A stretch of DNA of 40,293 nt from an uncultured Spirochaetaceae bacterium (GCA_944389115.1 CALXLE010000118.1:1-40293); one strand, 5' to 3'. Counted from the first letter of the stretch, positions 9,176 to 17,487 are shown. Notes: generated by a model not told the origin, from the letters alone. Translations and numbers: made by a program.

Positions 9176-9203
9176 TTGACAGATGAAGCATAAGAAAGAT
9201 AAT
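9176..9203 (+). promoter_or_regulatory. Promoter of the GH105 gene
   Basis: TTGACA (9176-9181) and GATAAT (9198-9203, five of six consensus positions) are separated by 16 bases. Transcription would start near 9210, leaving a leader of about 134 bases before the ATG at 9344. Confidence 0.6.
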
Positions 9204-9210
9204 GTAAAGA

Positions 9211-9343
9211 GTACTTAGGCAGGGGGTCTGCAGGCAGTATCCATCAGGTTCTCCCGTTCCCTGCAATGGCAAGCTCCATATCTGGATGCGGTCCTGGACC
9301 GTTCCTTGGATATTGCCATATAGAGATAAAAAAGGAGTAGGCA
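9211..9343 (+). promoter_or_regulatory. Structured 5' leader upstream of the GH105 gene
   Basis: The interval contains no convincing small gene. It holds GCAGGG/CCCTGC inverted repeats (about 9220-9264). A nested fold follows: GGCAA (9268-9272) with TTGCC (9313-9317), TATC (9279-9282) with GATA (9309-9312), and an inner CGGTC-CTG-GACCG hairpin (9289-9301). The strong ribosome site AAAGGAG lies at 9331-9337, just after this fold. It resembles no riboswitch family I know. Confidence 0.35.
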
Positions 9344-10543
9344 ATGGTTTTCGATCTCTATTTCAAGCAGTATACAAAGTGGTTCGCTTCATATGACAGG
9401 AACACGTGGAATTACGAGGATGCCTGTGTGATTATAGGCCTCAGGGAGCTTTATTCTGCCACAGGCGATAAAGTCTGGTGGGATGCCATAAAGGCTTTCT
9501 ACAGCAGATATATCAATGAAGATGGCACTATCAGGCTCTATGATGAGTCGGAGTACAATCTTGACAGGATTCCAGGAGGAAGGGCTCTTTTCGATCTGCT
9601 GAAGGAAACAGGGGAGGAGAAGTACAGAAAGGCCATCGAGGCGCTTGCTGGTCAGATGAAGAGACAGCCAAGGGCCAAGTGCGGCAGCTTCTGGCACAAG
9701 AACATCTATCCGAACCAGATTTGGCTCGATGGGCTCTATATGGGTCTTCCGTTCTATATGCTCTATGCAAATCTAACAGGTGATGCATCAATCTATGATG
9801 ATGTCGTCAGGCAGTTCAGAAATGCCAGGGAGCATATCTTCGATGAGGAGAAGAAGATTTACTACCACGCCTGGGATGAGAGCCGCTCGATCTTCTGGTG
9901 CGATAAGGAGACAGGACTTTCAGCCAATTTCTGGTCCAGGGCCCTTGGATGGTATCTCATGGCACTCGCTGATGTATATGAGTACATGCCGGAGGACAGG
10001 AAGGAGGACCGTGAGACGATTGCCAGCATCTGGAAGGAAGCCATGGATGGAATGCTGCTTTACCAGGATAAGGAGAGCGGTATGTTCTATCAGCTTACGG
10101 CACTGGGAAAGACTGTCGAGGGAAATTATCTTGAGACGAGTTCTTCTATGATGGTCGCATACAGTCTCTTCAAGGGAGCTCTTCTCGGGGTCTTCAAGGA
10201 TGAGCATTATATCGATGCTGCAATATCCGCTCTTATGGGAACAGCTATACAGAAGTTTACTTTCGTCAATGGAAAGCTCTCCCTTGGCGGTATGTGCAAG
10301 GGGGCCGGTCTTGGTCCAGATGGAAACTTCAAGAGGGATGGCAGCGTTGCATATTACCTTGCAGAAGAGGTCGTTGCCGATGAGCAGAAGGGTACAGGCG
10401 TCTCAATGCTTGCCTACGCTGAGTATATAAAGGCGGCAAAGGCGGGGCTTATTCCCGATTCGTTCCCGCATGTGGAGCTGTTCAAGCGCAATTACGATCC
10501 GATCCTTCCTACGGATCCTGGATTCAAAGCCACGATGAATTGA
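9344..10543 (+). CDS. GH105 unsaturated rhamnogalacturonyl/galacturonyl hydrolase
   Basis: This enzyme removes the 4,5-unsaturated uronic acid left on pectin oligosaccharides by lyases. The 399-residue product shows the alpha/alpha-barrel pattern of YteR/YesR proteins. QIWLDGLYMGLPFYM carries the probable catalytic aspartate at residue 129. Other family stretches are GSFWHKNIYPNQ, YYHAWDESRS and FWSRALGWYLMAL. There is no signal peptide, so it acts in the cytoplasm on imported oligosaccharides. The product, 5-keto-4-deoxyuronate, would join the KDG pool that the neighbouring uxa operon also feeds. AAAGGAG lies six bases before the ATG. It has its own promoter and a terminator directly behind it, so it is probably monocistronic. 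Confidence 0.93.
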   Translation: MVFDLYFKQYTKWFASYDRNTWNYEDACVIIGLRELYSATGDKVWWDAIKAFYSRYINEDGTIRLYDESEYNLDRIPGGRALFDLLKETGEEKYRKAIEALAGQMKRQPRAKCGSFWHKNIYPNQIWLDGLYMGLPFYMLYANLTGDASIYDDVVRQFRNAREHIFDEEKKIYYHAWDESRSIFWCDKETGLSANFWSRALGWYLMALADVYEYMPEDRKEDRETIASIWKEAMDGMLLYQDKESGMFYQLTALGKTVEGNYLETSSSMMVAYSLFKGALLGVFKDEHYIDAAISALMGTAIQKFTFVNGKLSLGGMCKGAGLGPDGNFKRDGSVAYYLAEEVVADEQKGTGVSMLAYAEYIKAAKAGLIPDSFPHVELFKRNYDPILPTDPGFKATMN

Positions 10544-10548
10544 CATAT

Positions 10549-10570
10549 GGCCGCTCCGGCGGCCTATTTT
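10549..10570 (+). terminator. Intrinsic terminator after the GH105 gene
   Basis: GGCCGC (10549-10554), loop TCCG and GCGGCC (10559-10564) form a six-pair GC stem, followed by TATTTT. It lies six bases after the GH105 stop codon. Confidence 0.75.
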
Positions 10571-10605
10571 CTAAGGTAAAATTTCAAGCTTTGGGAGTAA
10601 ATACT

Positions 10606-11649
10606 ATGAAGGCAGTTTACATTGTTGAGCCTGGAAAGGTGGAGATCAGGGATATCCCTGCTCCTGTGAGGAAGAAGGGTGAGGCTCTTCTCCGCATTCT
10701 TCGTGTTGGCATCTGCGGCAGCGATCTTGGATCATACCGTGGTACATTTGCATATTTTGATTATCCACGCATCCCTGGACATGAGTTCAGTGCTGAAATC
10801 GTTGAGATTGATGATAATGATCTCGGATTCAAGCCTGGCATGATCGTTACGGCCAATCCATATTTCAACTGCGGGGAATGCTATAGCTGCAAGCGCGGAC
10901 ATGTGAATGCTTGCATGGATAACCGCACGATGGGTTGTCAGATGGATGGTGCACTCTGCGAGTACATCACGATGCCGATTGAGCGCCTTGTCGATGGAAG
11001 AGGCCTCACGCCTGATCAGCTTGCTGTTATCGAGCCTATGTGCATTGGGTATCATGGGATGGTCAGGGCTGGAATCAGACCGGGAGAGAACGTCCTTATC
11101 TTTGGAGGTGGGACGATAGGTGTCATGGCCGGTATATCTGCAAAATCCATGGGCGCCAATGTCTATATCTCCGATATAATCCCGGAGAAGCTTAAGCGTG
11201 ATGTTGAGATGTTCGGTTTTTCGGGGTCAATCTGCAATACATCCCCAGAGGCCCTTATGGAAGGAGTGGAGCGCATAACCGGATCTACCATGGTCCATGG
11301 AAAGAAGCAGATCAATGGATTCGATGTCACGGCAGAGGCTGTAGGCCTTCCTCAGACGTTCCAGAATGCCATTGATTCCGTCGCATTCGGTGGACGTGTA
11401 GCTCTCATAGGTGTCAGCAAGAAGAACCTCGATTTCAATTTCACTCTCATACAGAAGAAGGAAATAGATATCTATGGTAGCAGGAATGCCATGAAGAAGG
11501 ACTTCGAGGACCTTGTCGACCGTGTCGTGACAGGGAAAATCGATGTATCGAACATTGTATCTGCAAAGTACAGCTTCGATGATTCTGCAAAGGCATTTGA
11601 GGCGTTCTCAAGCAACCATGAGCTACTAAAAGTCTTGATTTCCCTGTAA
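10606..11649 (+). CDS. Zinc-dependent medium-chain dehydrogenase, sugar-acid or polyol type
   Basis: A 347-residue NAD(P)-dependent alcohol dehydrogenase of the sorbitol/threonine dehydrogenase superfamily. Catalytic zinc ligands are Cys37 in GICGSD and the His59-Glu60 pair in IPGHEF. Structural zinc cysteines are at 89, 92, 95 and 103 in NCGECYSCKRGHVNAC. The Rossmann motif is FGGGTIGVMAG. I moved the start from a longer open frame to the ATG at 10606, because GGGAG lies just upstream and the protein then begins MKAVYIVEPGKVEI, as relatives do. Its neighbours suggest a sugar acid such as L-galactonate (LgoD-like, feeding tagaturonate to UxaB), but the sequence alone does not fix the substrate. 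The terminator in front separates it from GH105. Confidence 0.88.
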   Translation: MKAVYIVEPGKVEIRDIPAPVRKKGEALLRILRVGICGSDLGSYRGTFAYFDYPRIPGHEFSAEIVEIDDNDLGFKPGMIVTANPYFNCGECYSCKRGHVNACMDNRTMGCQMDGALCEYITMPIERLVDGRGLTPDQLAVIEPMCIGYHGMVRAGIRPGENVLIFGGGTIGVMAGISAKSMGANVYISDIIPEKLKRDVEMFGFSGSICNTSPEALMEGVERITGSTMVHGKKQINGFDVTAEAVGLPQTFQNAIDSVAFGGRVALIGVSKKNLDFNFTLIQKKEIDIYGSRNAMKKDFEDLVDRVVTGKIDVSNIVSAKYSFDDSAKAFEAFSSNHELLKVLISL

Positions 11650-11654
11650 ATTTT

Positions 11655-11701
11655 TCAAATTGTATTTGACAAATGCGTATAACGTCTTAGGATTATATAA
11701 T
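11655..11701 (+). promoter_or_regulatory. Promoter/operator region of the galactarate operon
   Basis: TCAAAT-TGT-ATTTGA (11655-11669) is a 15-base inverted repeat, and ATTTG-A-CAAAT (11664-11674) overlaps it. Both cover TTGACA (11666-11671). A consensus TATAAT lies at 11696-11701, but the spacing of 24 bases is too long for a normal promoter; GATTAT at 11691-11696 gives 19. The -10 assignment is therefore uncertain, while the operator symmetry is clear. The IclR protein at 15078-15863 is the natural candidate to bind. Confidence 0.5.
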
Positions 11702-11727
11702 AAGAATTGAAAAACTAAGGGGAGACT

Positions 11728-12627
11728 ATGGATAAAAGCTTTTTCTCTGGAATCGTCCCGCCGATAGCGGTTCCTATTGATTCTGAGGAGCGCCTTGATG
11801 AGGCAAGACTCAGGAAGCATATCGATTTCATGATCGATGGCGGAGTCAGCGGCATACTTGCTTTTGGCTCGAATGGCGAGTTCTATATGCAGGACGAGGA
11901 TGAGCAGGAGGAGATTCTTTCTGTCATCATGGATCAGGTCAACGGCCGTGTCCCTGTGTATATGGGAATCGGAGAGATAAGGACAAAGAAGTGCATCAAG
12001 CTCGCACACATGGGCATGAAGCACGGAGTGAAGGCTATATCCATCCTTCAGCCAATGTTCCTCAAGCCGTCTGCTGATGAGCTCTATACGCATTTTGCGA
12101 CCATTGCAGACAGCATAGAGGGAACTCCGATGATTCTCTATAACAATCCTGGACGTACCGGCTATGGTATTCCGCAGGATGTTGTTGAGCGTCTTGTGCA
12201 TGAGAAGGAGAATGTCATCGGAATGAAGGACAGCTCTGGTGATATAACACAGACGGAGGAGTTCATCAGACGTAATCGCGATGTCGGATTCCGCGTCATG
12301 TGCGGAAAGGATACGCTGATTTTCGCAGGTCTTTCTGTCGGTGCGATAGGAGCTGTCTGCTGCACAGCGAATTTCCTGCCGGAGCTTGTCTGCTCGATAT
12401 ACGACAAGTTCATGGCTGGCGATCTGAAGGGAGCTCTTGAGGCTCAGTTCATCCTAAACCCGATAAGGCTGCAGATGGATAAGTCATCGTTCCCTGTTGC
12501 TACAAAGGATCTGGCGAATATACTCGGGCATGAGGTCGGAAGGCCTTATCTTCCGTCGAAGCCATCTCCGGAAGGACAGCAGGAAGCACTGAGGGACGTT
12601 CTCAGGAAATACGGATATCTCAAGTAA
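11728..12627 (+). CDS. DapA-superfamily keto-acid aldolase, probably 5-keto-4-deoxyglucarate or KDG aldolase
   Basis: A 299-residue TIM-barrel class I aldolase/lyase. Lys167 in GMKDSS is the Schiff-base lysine, Tyr138 in LYNNPGRTG is the catalytic tyrosine, and GSNGEF (47-52) replaces the GTTGE of dihydrodipicolinate synthase, so lysine synthesis is unlikely. It is followed after 24 bases by garR and then garD. GarD makes 5-keto-4-deoxyglucarate and GarR reduces tartronate semialdehyde; the missing middle step is a cleavage into pyruvate and tartronate semialdehyde, done by GarL (an HpcH/HpaI-family enzyme) in E. coli. I infer that this protein does that step here. Aldol cleavage of KDG and dehydration by a KDG-dehydratase-type relative are alternatives. 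GGGGAG precedes the ATG. Confidence 0.85.
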   Translation: MDKSFFSGIVPPIAVPIDSEERLDEARLRKHIDFMIDGGVSGILAFGSNGEFYMQDEDEQEEILSVIMDQVNGRVPVYMGIGEIRTKKCIKLAHMGMKHGVKAISILQPMFLKPSADELYTHFATIADSIEGTPMILYNNPGRTGYGIPQDVVERLVHEKENVIGMKDSSGDITQTEEFIRRNRDVGFRVMCGKDTLIFAGLSVGAIGAVCCTANFLPELVCSIYDKFMAGDLKGALEAQFILNPIRLQMDKSSFPVATKDLANILGHEVGRPYLPSKPSPEGQQEALRDVLRKYGYLK

Positions 12628-12651
12628 TAAAGGAAATCAGGAGGAAGTAGT

Positions 12652-13536
12652 ATGAAGATCGGTTTTATTGGTCTTGGCATTATGGGCCGCCCGATGGCAA
12701 AGAACCTTATCAAGGCAGGCCATGAGCTTGTTGTCTGTGATCTCAACAAGGATGCGGTCGCAGATCTCGTAGCATGCGGAGCAAAGGCTGCAGAGAATGG
12801 CGCAGCAGTTGCATCTGAGTGCGATCAGGCTATCACAATGGTCCAGAACAGCCCGCAGGTAAGAAGCGCTGTTCTTGGCAAAGGCGGCATCATCGAGACA
12901 GCAAAGGCAGGCTTTACTCTTATCGATATGTCATCAATCGATCCGGTTGAGAGCAAGAAGATCGGCGAAGAGCTCAAAGCTAAGGGCTGTGACATGCTTG
13001 ATGCACCTGTATCGGGTGGAGAGCCTAAGGCTATTGATGGTACTCTCTCTGTCATGGTCGGTGGTGAGAAGGCTACATTCGACAAGTATCTTCCTGTCCT
13101 CAAGTCAATGGCTGGTTCCGTGACCTATGTCGGTGCTCTTGGCGCTGGCAATATCGCAAAGCTTGCGAACCAGATTGTTGTTGCATGCAATATCGCAGCA
13201 GTGGCAGAGGCTCTTACATTCAGCAAGAAGGTCGGAGCTGATCCTGAGCTTGTGTATCAGGCTATCAGGGGTGGACTCGCTGGCTCAACGGTAATGGATG
13301 CAAAGGCTCCTATGATGATTGCTGGAAACTACAAGCCAGGATTCAGGATCGAGCTCCATATCAAGGATCTGACAAATGCTCTCAATGCCGCACATGCTGT
13401 CAACGTTCCTGTTCCTCTTACAGGTGAGGTCATGGAGATGATGCAGTCACTTAAGGCATATGGTTTTGAGAAGGAAGATCACAGTGCCCTCGCAAGGTAC
13501 TATGAGAAGATCAGCGAAGTTTCCATAAAGAAGTGA
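12652..13536 (+). CDS. garR: Tartronate semialdehyde reductase GarR
   Basis: It reduces tartronate semialdehyde (2-hydroxy-3-oxopropanoate) to D-glycerate with NAD(P)H. The 294-residue protein matches E. coli GarR closely as I recall it: GFIGLGIMGRPMAKNL at the Rossmann fold, MLDAPVSGGEPKAIDGTLSV for the substrate loop, GNIAKLANQ with catalytic Lys170, AIRGGLAGSTVMDAKAP and the ending DHSALARYYEK. AGGAGGAA ahead of the ATG is one of the strongest ribosome sites in the window. GlxR and 3-hydroxyisobutyrate dehydrogenase are relatives, but the similarity to GarR and the adjacent garD make GarR the best call. Confidence 0.93.
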   Translation: MKIGFIGLGIMGRPMAKNLIKAGHELVVCDLNKDAVADLVACGAKAAENGAAVASECDQAITMVQNSPQVRSAVLGKGGIIETAKAGFTLIDMSSIDPVESKKIGEELKAKGCDMLDAPVSGGEPKAIDGTLSVMVGGEKATFDKYLPVLKSMAGSVTYVGALGAGNIAKLANQIVVACNIAAVAEALTFSKKVGADPELVYQAIRGGLAGSTVMDAKAPMMIAGNYKPGFRIELHIKDLTNALNAAHAVNVPVPLTGEVMEMMQSLKAYGFEKEDHSALARYYEKISEVSIKK

Positions 13537-13555
13537 TTTTACAGGGGGAAGGAGA

Positions 13556-15064
13556 ATGAGACTCATCAGGATATCCTCAGAGGATAATGTCGCGATTGCT
13601 GTAACGGCCATAGAGAAAGGCAGTGTCATCGACGGATTCGGTTTCTCCGTGCTTTCCGATGTTCCGCAGGGGCATAAGGTAGCTCTTGAAGACATGAGGA
13701 AAGGTGATAAAGTCATCCGCTATGGCGTTGAGCTCGGTACTGTCAACAGGGATGTTCAGAAAGGTGAGTGGATCAATGAGAAGATGATCGATCTTCCTCT
13801 TTCCCCGGCTCTTTCATCTCTTCGTCCTGGCAGCAAAGGCGTTGTCTACCCGAATCCGCCTGAAAGGAAGACCTTTCTTGGTTATGATAACGGCGATGGG
13901 CGCTATGCTGGGACGAGAAATCTCCTTGGCATTGCTACGACCGTGCAGTGCACAGCCGGCGTGCTGAGGATTGCTGCGGAGAAGATCCGCAAGGAGATTC
14001 TCCCGAAGTATCCGAATGTTGATGGAGTCTCCGCTCTTATCCATCCATATGGATGCGGTGTCGCTATCAATGCAACCGATGCTTACATTCCAATCAGGAA
14101 TGTCTCGAATCTCATCCACCATCCGAATTTCGGCGGAGAACTCATGGTTGTCGGCCTCGGATGCGAGAAGCTTACGTTCGACCGCGTTCTCGCTCCGGAT
14201 GAGATAAATGACAATAATGTGCTTGTCCTTCAGAAGTGCCATGGTTTTGCCGATATGGTCGCTTCTATCTGCCGCATGGCGGAGAAGAAGCTCCAGCGTC
14301 TGAATGAAAGAAGGCGCACAGAGCTTCCTCTCGATAAGCTCATTGTCGGAACGCAGTGCGGCGGGTCCGATGCTTTCAGCGGCATCAGCGCGAATCCTTC
14401 AATCGGAAGGGCATTCGATATGCTTGCTGCAAATGGTGCTACAGTGATGTTCTCCGAGGTCACAGAGGTCCGTGACGGCGTGCATTTCCTTGCAGACCGC
14501 TGTTCCTCCGAGGAGGTTGTCGAGAAGCTGAAGAAGGAAATCGGCTGGTATGATGAATATCTTGCCAAGGGCGGTGCTGACAGAAGCGCGAATCCGACTC
14601 CGGGCAATAAAGCCGGTGGACTGAGCAATATCGTCGAGAAGGCGATGGGGTCGATTGCCAAGAGCGGACATTCGCCTATCGTAGAGGTAATAGGACCAGG
14701 AGAGCTCCCGACTAAGCATGGTCTCATATTCGCGGCAACGCCAGCCAGCGATATTGTATGCGGGCCTACACAGCTTGCATCTGGCATAACGCTGCAGGTA
14801 TTCAGTACTGGCCGCGGTACGCCGTATTCGCTCGCAGAGATACCTGTAATGAAGATATCCACTCATTCAGAGCTTTTCGAGATGTGGCCTGATCTCTTCG
14901 ATGTCGATGCCGGTGGCATAGTCACAGGCACGAAGTCCATTGATGATGTAGGACGTGATCTCTACAATATGATTCTTGATGTTGCAAGCGGGAAGAAGAG
15001 CAAGGCGGAGGCCCTTGGCCTGTATAATGATCTGGTCATTGACAATCCTGCGCCTATAACCTGA
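13556..15064 (+). CDS. garD: Galactarate dehydratase GarD
   Basis: GarD dehydrates D-galactarate to 5-keto-4-deoxy-D-glucarate. The 502 residues match GarD from end to end: an N-terminal SAF-like domain (SEDNVAIAV, DVPQGHKVAL), then NLLGIATTVQCTAGV, HPYGCGVAINA, VVGLGCEKL, GTQCGGSDAFSGISANPS, SEVTEVRDGVHFL, RSANPTPGNKAGGLSN, FSTGRGTPYSLAEIPV and the terminal NPAPIT. Conserved cysteines suit the metal-dependent enzyme. A GGGGGAAGGAG purine run precedes the ATG. It lies 19 bases after garR and 13 bases before the IclR gene. Altronate dehydratase (UxaA) is the nearest paralogue and is encoded separately at 2135-3649. Confidence 0.95.
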   Translation: MRLIRISSEDNVAIAVTAIEKGSVIDGFGFSVLSDVPQGHKVALEDMRKGDKVIRYGVELGTVNRDVQKGEWINEKMIDLPLSPALSSLRPGSKGVVYPNPPERKTFLGYDNGDGRYAGTRNLLGIATTVQCTAGVLRIAAEKIRKEILPKYPNVDGVSALIHPYGCGVAINATDAYIPIRNVSNLIHHPNFGGELMVVGLGCEKLTFDRVLAPDEINDNNVLVLQKCHGFADMVASICRMAEKKLQRLNERRRTELPLDKLIVGTQCGGSDAFSGISANPSIGRAFDMLAANGATVMFSEVTEVRDGVHFLADRCSSEEVVEKLKKEIGWYDEYLAKGGADRSANPTPGNKAGGLSNIVEKAMGSIAKSGHSPIVEVIGPGELPTKHGLIFAATPASDIVCGPTQLASGITLQVFSTGRGTPYSLAEIPVMKISTHSELFEMWPDLFDVDAGGIVTGTKSIDDVGRDLYNMILDVASGKKSKAEALGLYNDLVIDNPAPIT

Positions 15065-15077
15065 TACGTGGTGGAAT

Positions 15078-15863
15078 ATGGCAGAGAACGGAGATAAGTA
15101 CACTATAAATGCAGTCGGCAGAAGCTTCAGGATACTGGATTACATAGGATCCCTTCCTGGACCTGTGTCCATCCAGGATGTGGCGGCGGAGCTTGGCTGC
15201 AACAGCAATATGGCGTTCAGGCTTCTCAGAAGTCTGGAGGATACAGGCTATGTCCAGAAGGATTCAAGAACCGGTCTGTATTCCCTGTCGCTGAAGGTCC
15301 TCAAACTTTCGCGCAAGGCACTCCAGTCCCTTGAGATACGCAAATATGCAATGCCATGCCTTGAGCTGCTGTGGGCACAGTTTCCGAAGGCAAATGTCAA
15401 TCTTGCCCTCCGTGATGGCGATGACATTCTGATGGTTGATCGTATCGATGCAAATCAGGTCCCTCGTACATATTTCACGCCAGGGAAGATTGTTCCTTTC
15501 CATTGCTCCGGTGTTGGCAAGGTGCTTGTATCAGCGCTTCCCGATGATGAGATACTGGCGATGATTGAAAGGGCAGGGGGTCTTAAGGCGTTCACTCCTG
15601 ATACGATAACGGATCCTGATGTATTCCTTGCTGAGGTTGCAAAGGTAAGACTTGAGGGTGTCGGGCGTGACCGCAATGAGTACATTCCGAATGATAACTG
15701 CTCTGCTGTTCCGATCATTGGCGCTGATGGTGCTATTGCTGGCGCTATATCCACTAGTGCTCTTGAATCTGGCATGAGCGCAGAAGAGATCGAGAATACG
15801 ATTCCGGAGCTCAAGAAGACCGCAAGCCGCATAAGCGGTATGCTTGGCTACATCACAGTCTGA
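15078..15863 (+). CDS. IclR-family regulator of the galactarate operon
   Basis: A full-length 261-residue IclR protein. The N-terminal winged helix-turn-helix has ISIQDV-type spacing and the recognition region ELGCNSNMAFRLLRSLEDTGY. The effector domain has VPFHCSGVGKVLVSALPDD, RDRNEYIPNDNCSAVPI and GAISTSALESGMS. It is the last gene of the aldolase-garR-garD unit, 13 bases after garD, so it most likely controls this operon in response to a pathway intermediate. The palindromes at 11655-11674 are its probable targets. It is not a close copy of the other IclR protein at the left edge. Confidence 0.92.
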   Translation: MAENGDKYTINAVGRSFRILDYIGSLPGPVSIQDVAAELGCNSNMAFRLLRSLEDTGYVQKDSRTGLYSLSLKVLKLSRKALQSLEIRKYAMPCLELLWAQFPKANVNLALRDGDDILMVDRIDANQVPRTYFTPGKIVPFHCSGVGKVLVSALPDDEILAMIERAGGLKAFTPDTITDPDVFLAEVAKVRLEGVGRDRNEYIPNDNCSAVPIIGADGAIAGAISTSALESGMSAEEIENTIPELKKTASRISGMLGYITV

Positions 15864-15891
15864 TTGAATATATTAAGCCATGTGAAGAAGA

Positions 15892-15917
15892 CGGATGGTT
15901 TCCCATCCGCCTTAGTT
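15892..15917. terminator. Terminator between convergent regulator and GH43 genes
   Basis: CGGATGG (15892-15898), loop TTTC and CCATCCG (15903-15909) form a seven-pair stem followed on the plus strand by CCTTAGTTTT. The minus strand has a pyrimidine-rich CTTCTTC tail, so it may serve the GH43 gene as well. Confidence 0.65.
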
Positions 15918-15920
15918 TTC

Positions 15921-17465
15921 TCATTCAACTTCGTATCTGAAATAGCTGTATACAGCGCAGTTTTTGCTTTCCTTGCCATTCGATGTTCCGTACATGCCGA
16001 ACATCACTCCGGTGAAGCCCCCCTGCATGATTGAGAGCCTGGAGCCATCGAGGACAGGGCCGAAAGGTTTGTATTCCTTATCCTCTGGCATCTTATACCA
16101 TGCCTGATAGTCCAGTCCTCTGCAAGTGAAGCGAAGGCAGAGATGGTCTTTGCATTCCATCTCTTCGATCTTCTCCCCAGCATATGAGAGTCTGAGGATC
16201 CGCTTTCCTTCTGTCTCTGATATTGCAAGGGTATAGTGCCTGTCCTGATTCAGAAGCACCGCAAGTCCGGCTTCCTCTCCCTCTGCTGGATTGAATTCAA
16301 CCTCTGTTTCCGCCATAAAGATTTTCTCTGTCTGCCTGACTCCTGCGAATGCCACAGGATGGGGATCTTTCAGAGAAAAGCGGTTTATATGCAAGGAGAG
16401 TTTTCCTCCGCTTAGCGTGTAGGCGGGACAGGAAGAAGTCCGCAAAGTCTCGAAGGACAGAGGAAGACTGCCCGGGAATGATGTAAATGTATCCGGTCTC
16501 TGGATAATTTCCATCCTTGATTCTACAGGTGATTCATATGTGCTCTCGACCTTTCCTGTCTCGGGGGCGAATACAGGCCATCCTTCTTCCCATATCACAG
16601 GTACAATGAAGGTCTCCCTCCCAATATTTCTCAGCATTGGATCCTCATAGGGCCGTACTCCGAGAACGGAGCTCCACCAGGATCCATCGGGAAGCTGTAT
16701 GAGATCGGCGTGTCCTATGCTGTTGAATTCGCTGCCTCTCCTCATCATCCTATGCGTCAGGACAGGATTTCTGGGATCTGGTTCATATGGTCCCATTATC
16801 TCTGTGCTTCTGAATGCGCTTACAGCATGGTTGTGCGATGTGCCGCCCTCTGCGATGATAAGGTAGAAGTATCCATCATTATAAAAGAGATGAGGACCTT
16901 CAGGACATGCGGCCCCGCGTACAGCTCCGTCCTTGAGCAGTATCACACGCTCTCCGATAAGCTTTCCTTCATCAAGATCTATCCTGCTTATCCATATCCA
17001 GCGGCTTCTGTCAGAGGGATTCTCTGGATGGGGTCTCATATTCCCGAGGCAGTATGCTTCGCCGTTATGGAAGAAGAGGGCTGGGTCTATTCCCTCAGCT
17101 TCCTTTATATATTGTTTCTTCCAGGGCCCTCTGGGATCCTTGGCGCTCATGAGTATGCATTCATTCTCGCGATAGTTGTCATTCTTCACGAGCGTGGTGA
17201 TCATATAGAATGTATCATCATCCTCCCTGTATCTGATAGTCGGAGCATAGATGCCCTTTGTTGCTCTGGATGTAGACAGGTCTATATCAGATGGATCCGT
17301 GATGCAGAATCCAATCTGCTCCCATTGAGCAAGGTTCGTCGAATGATAAATCGGTACCGCCGGAAAGTATTCGAATGTTGATGTAACGATATAGAAATCA
17401 TTGCCCTTTCTGCAGATTGATGGATCAGGATTGAAACCTCTTAAAATAGGGTTGTTTATCGTCAT
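15921..17465 (-). CDS. GH43 glycosidase (beta-xylosidase/arabinofuranosidase type)
   Basis: A 514-residue inverting glycosidase. The five-bladed propeller begins NPILRGFNPDPS with catalytic base Asp14. Asp127 in EGIDPALFF is the pKa modulator, and Glu189 in AACPEGPHLF is the general acid. These positions agree with XynB-type GH43 enzymes. Residues about 320-514 fit the lectin-like C-terminal domain of that subfamily. There is no signal peptide, so it works in the cytoplasm on imported oligosaccharides. It is divergent from the sugar ABC transporter genes and shares a regulatory interval with them. AAGGAG precedes the ATG. The choice between xylosidase and arabinofuranosidase, and the linkage, cannot be read from sequence alone. 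Confidence 0.92.
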   Translation of the reverse strand: MTINNPILRGFNPDPSICRKGNDFYIVTSTFEYFPAVPIYHSTNLAQWEQIGFCITDPSDIDLSTSRATKGIYAPTIRYREDDDTFYMITTLVKNDNYRENECILMSAKDPRGPWKKQYIKEAEGIDPALFFHNGEAYCLGNMRPHPENPSDRSRWIWISRIDLDEGKLIGERVILLKDGAVRGAACPEGPHLFYNDGYFYLIIAEGGTSHNHAVSAFRSTEIMGPYEPDPRNPVLTHRMMRRGSEFNSIGHADLIQLPDGSWWSSVLGVRPYEDPMLRNIGRETFIVPVIWEEGWPVFAPETGKVESTYESPVESRMEIIQRPDTFTSFPGSLPLSFETLRTSSCPAYTLSGGKLSLHINRFSLKDPHPVAFAGVRQTEKIFMAETEVEFNPAEGEEAGLAVLLNQDRHYTLAISETEGKRILRLSYAGEKIEEMECKDHLCLRFTCRGLDYQAWYKMPEDKEYKPFGPVLDGSRLSIMQGGFTGVMFGMYGTSNGKESKNCAVYSYFRYEVE

Positions 17466-17487
17466 TACAGACTCCTTTTCTTTCTGG

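Noticed and set aside
9159-9344. 61-codon minus-strand frame before GH105
   Set aside because: It is antisense to the promoter and leader, has no ribosome site, and its product is unrecognisable.
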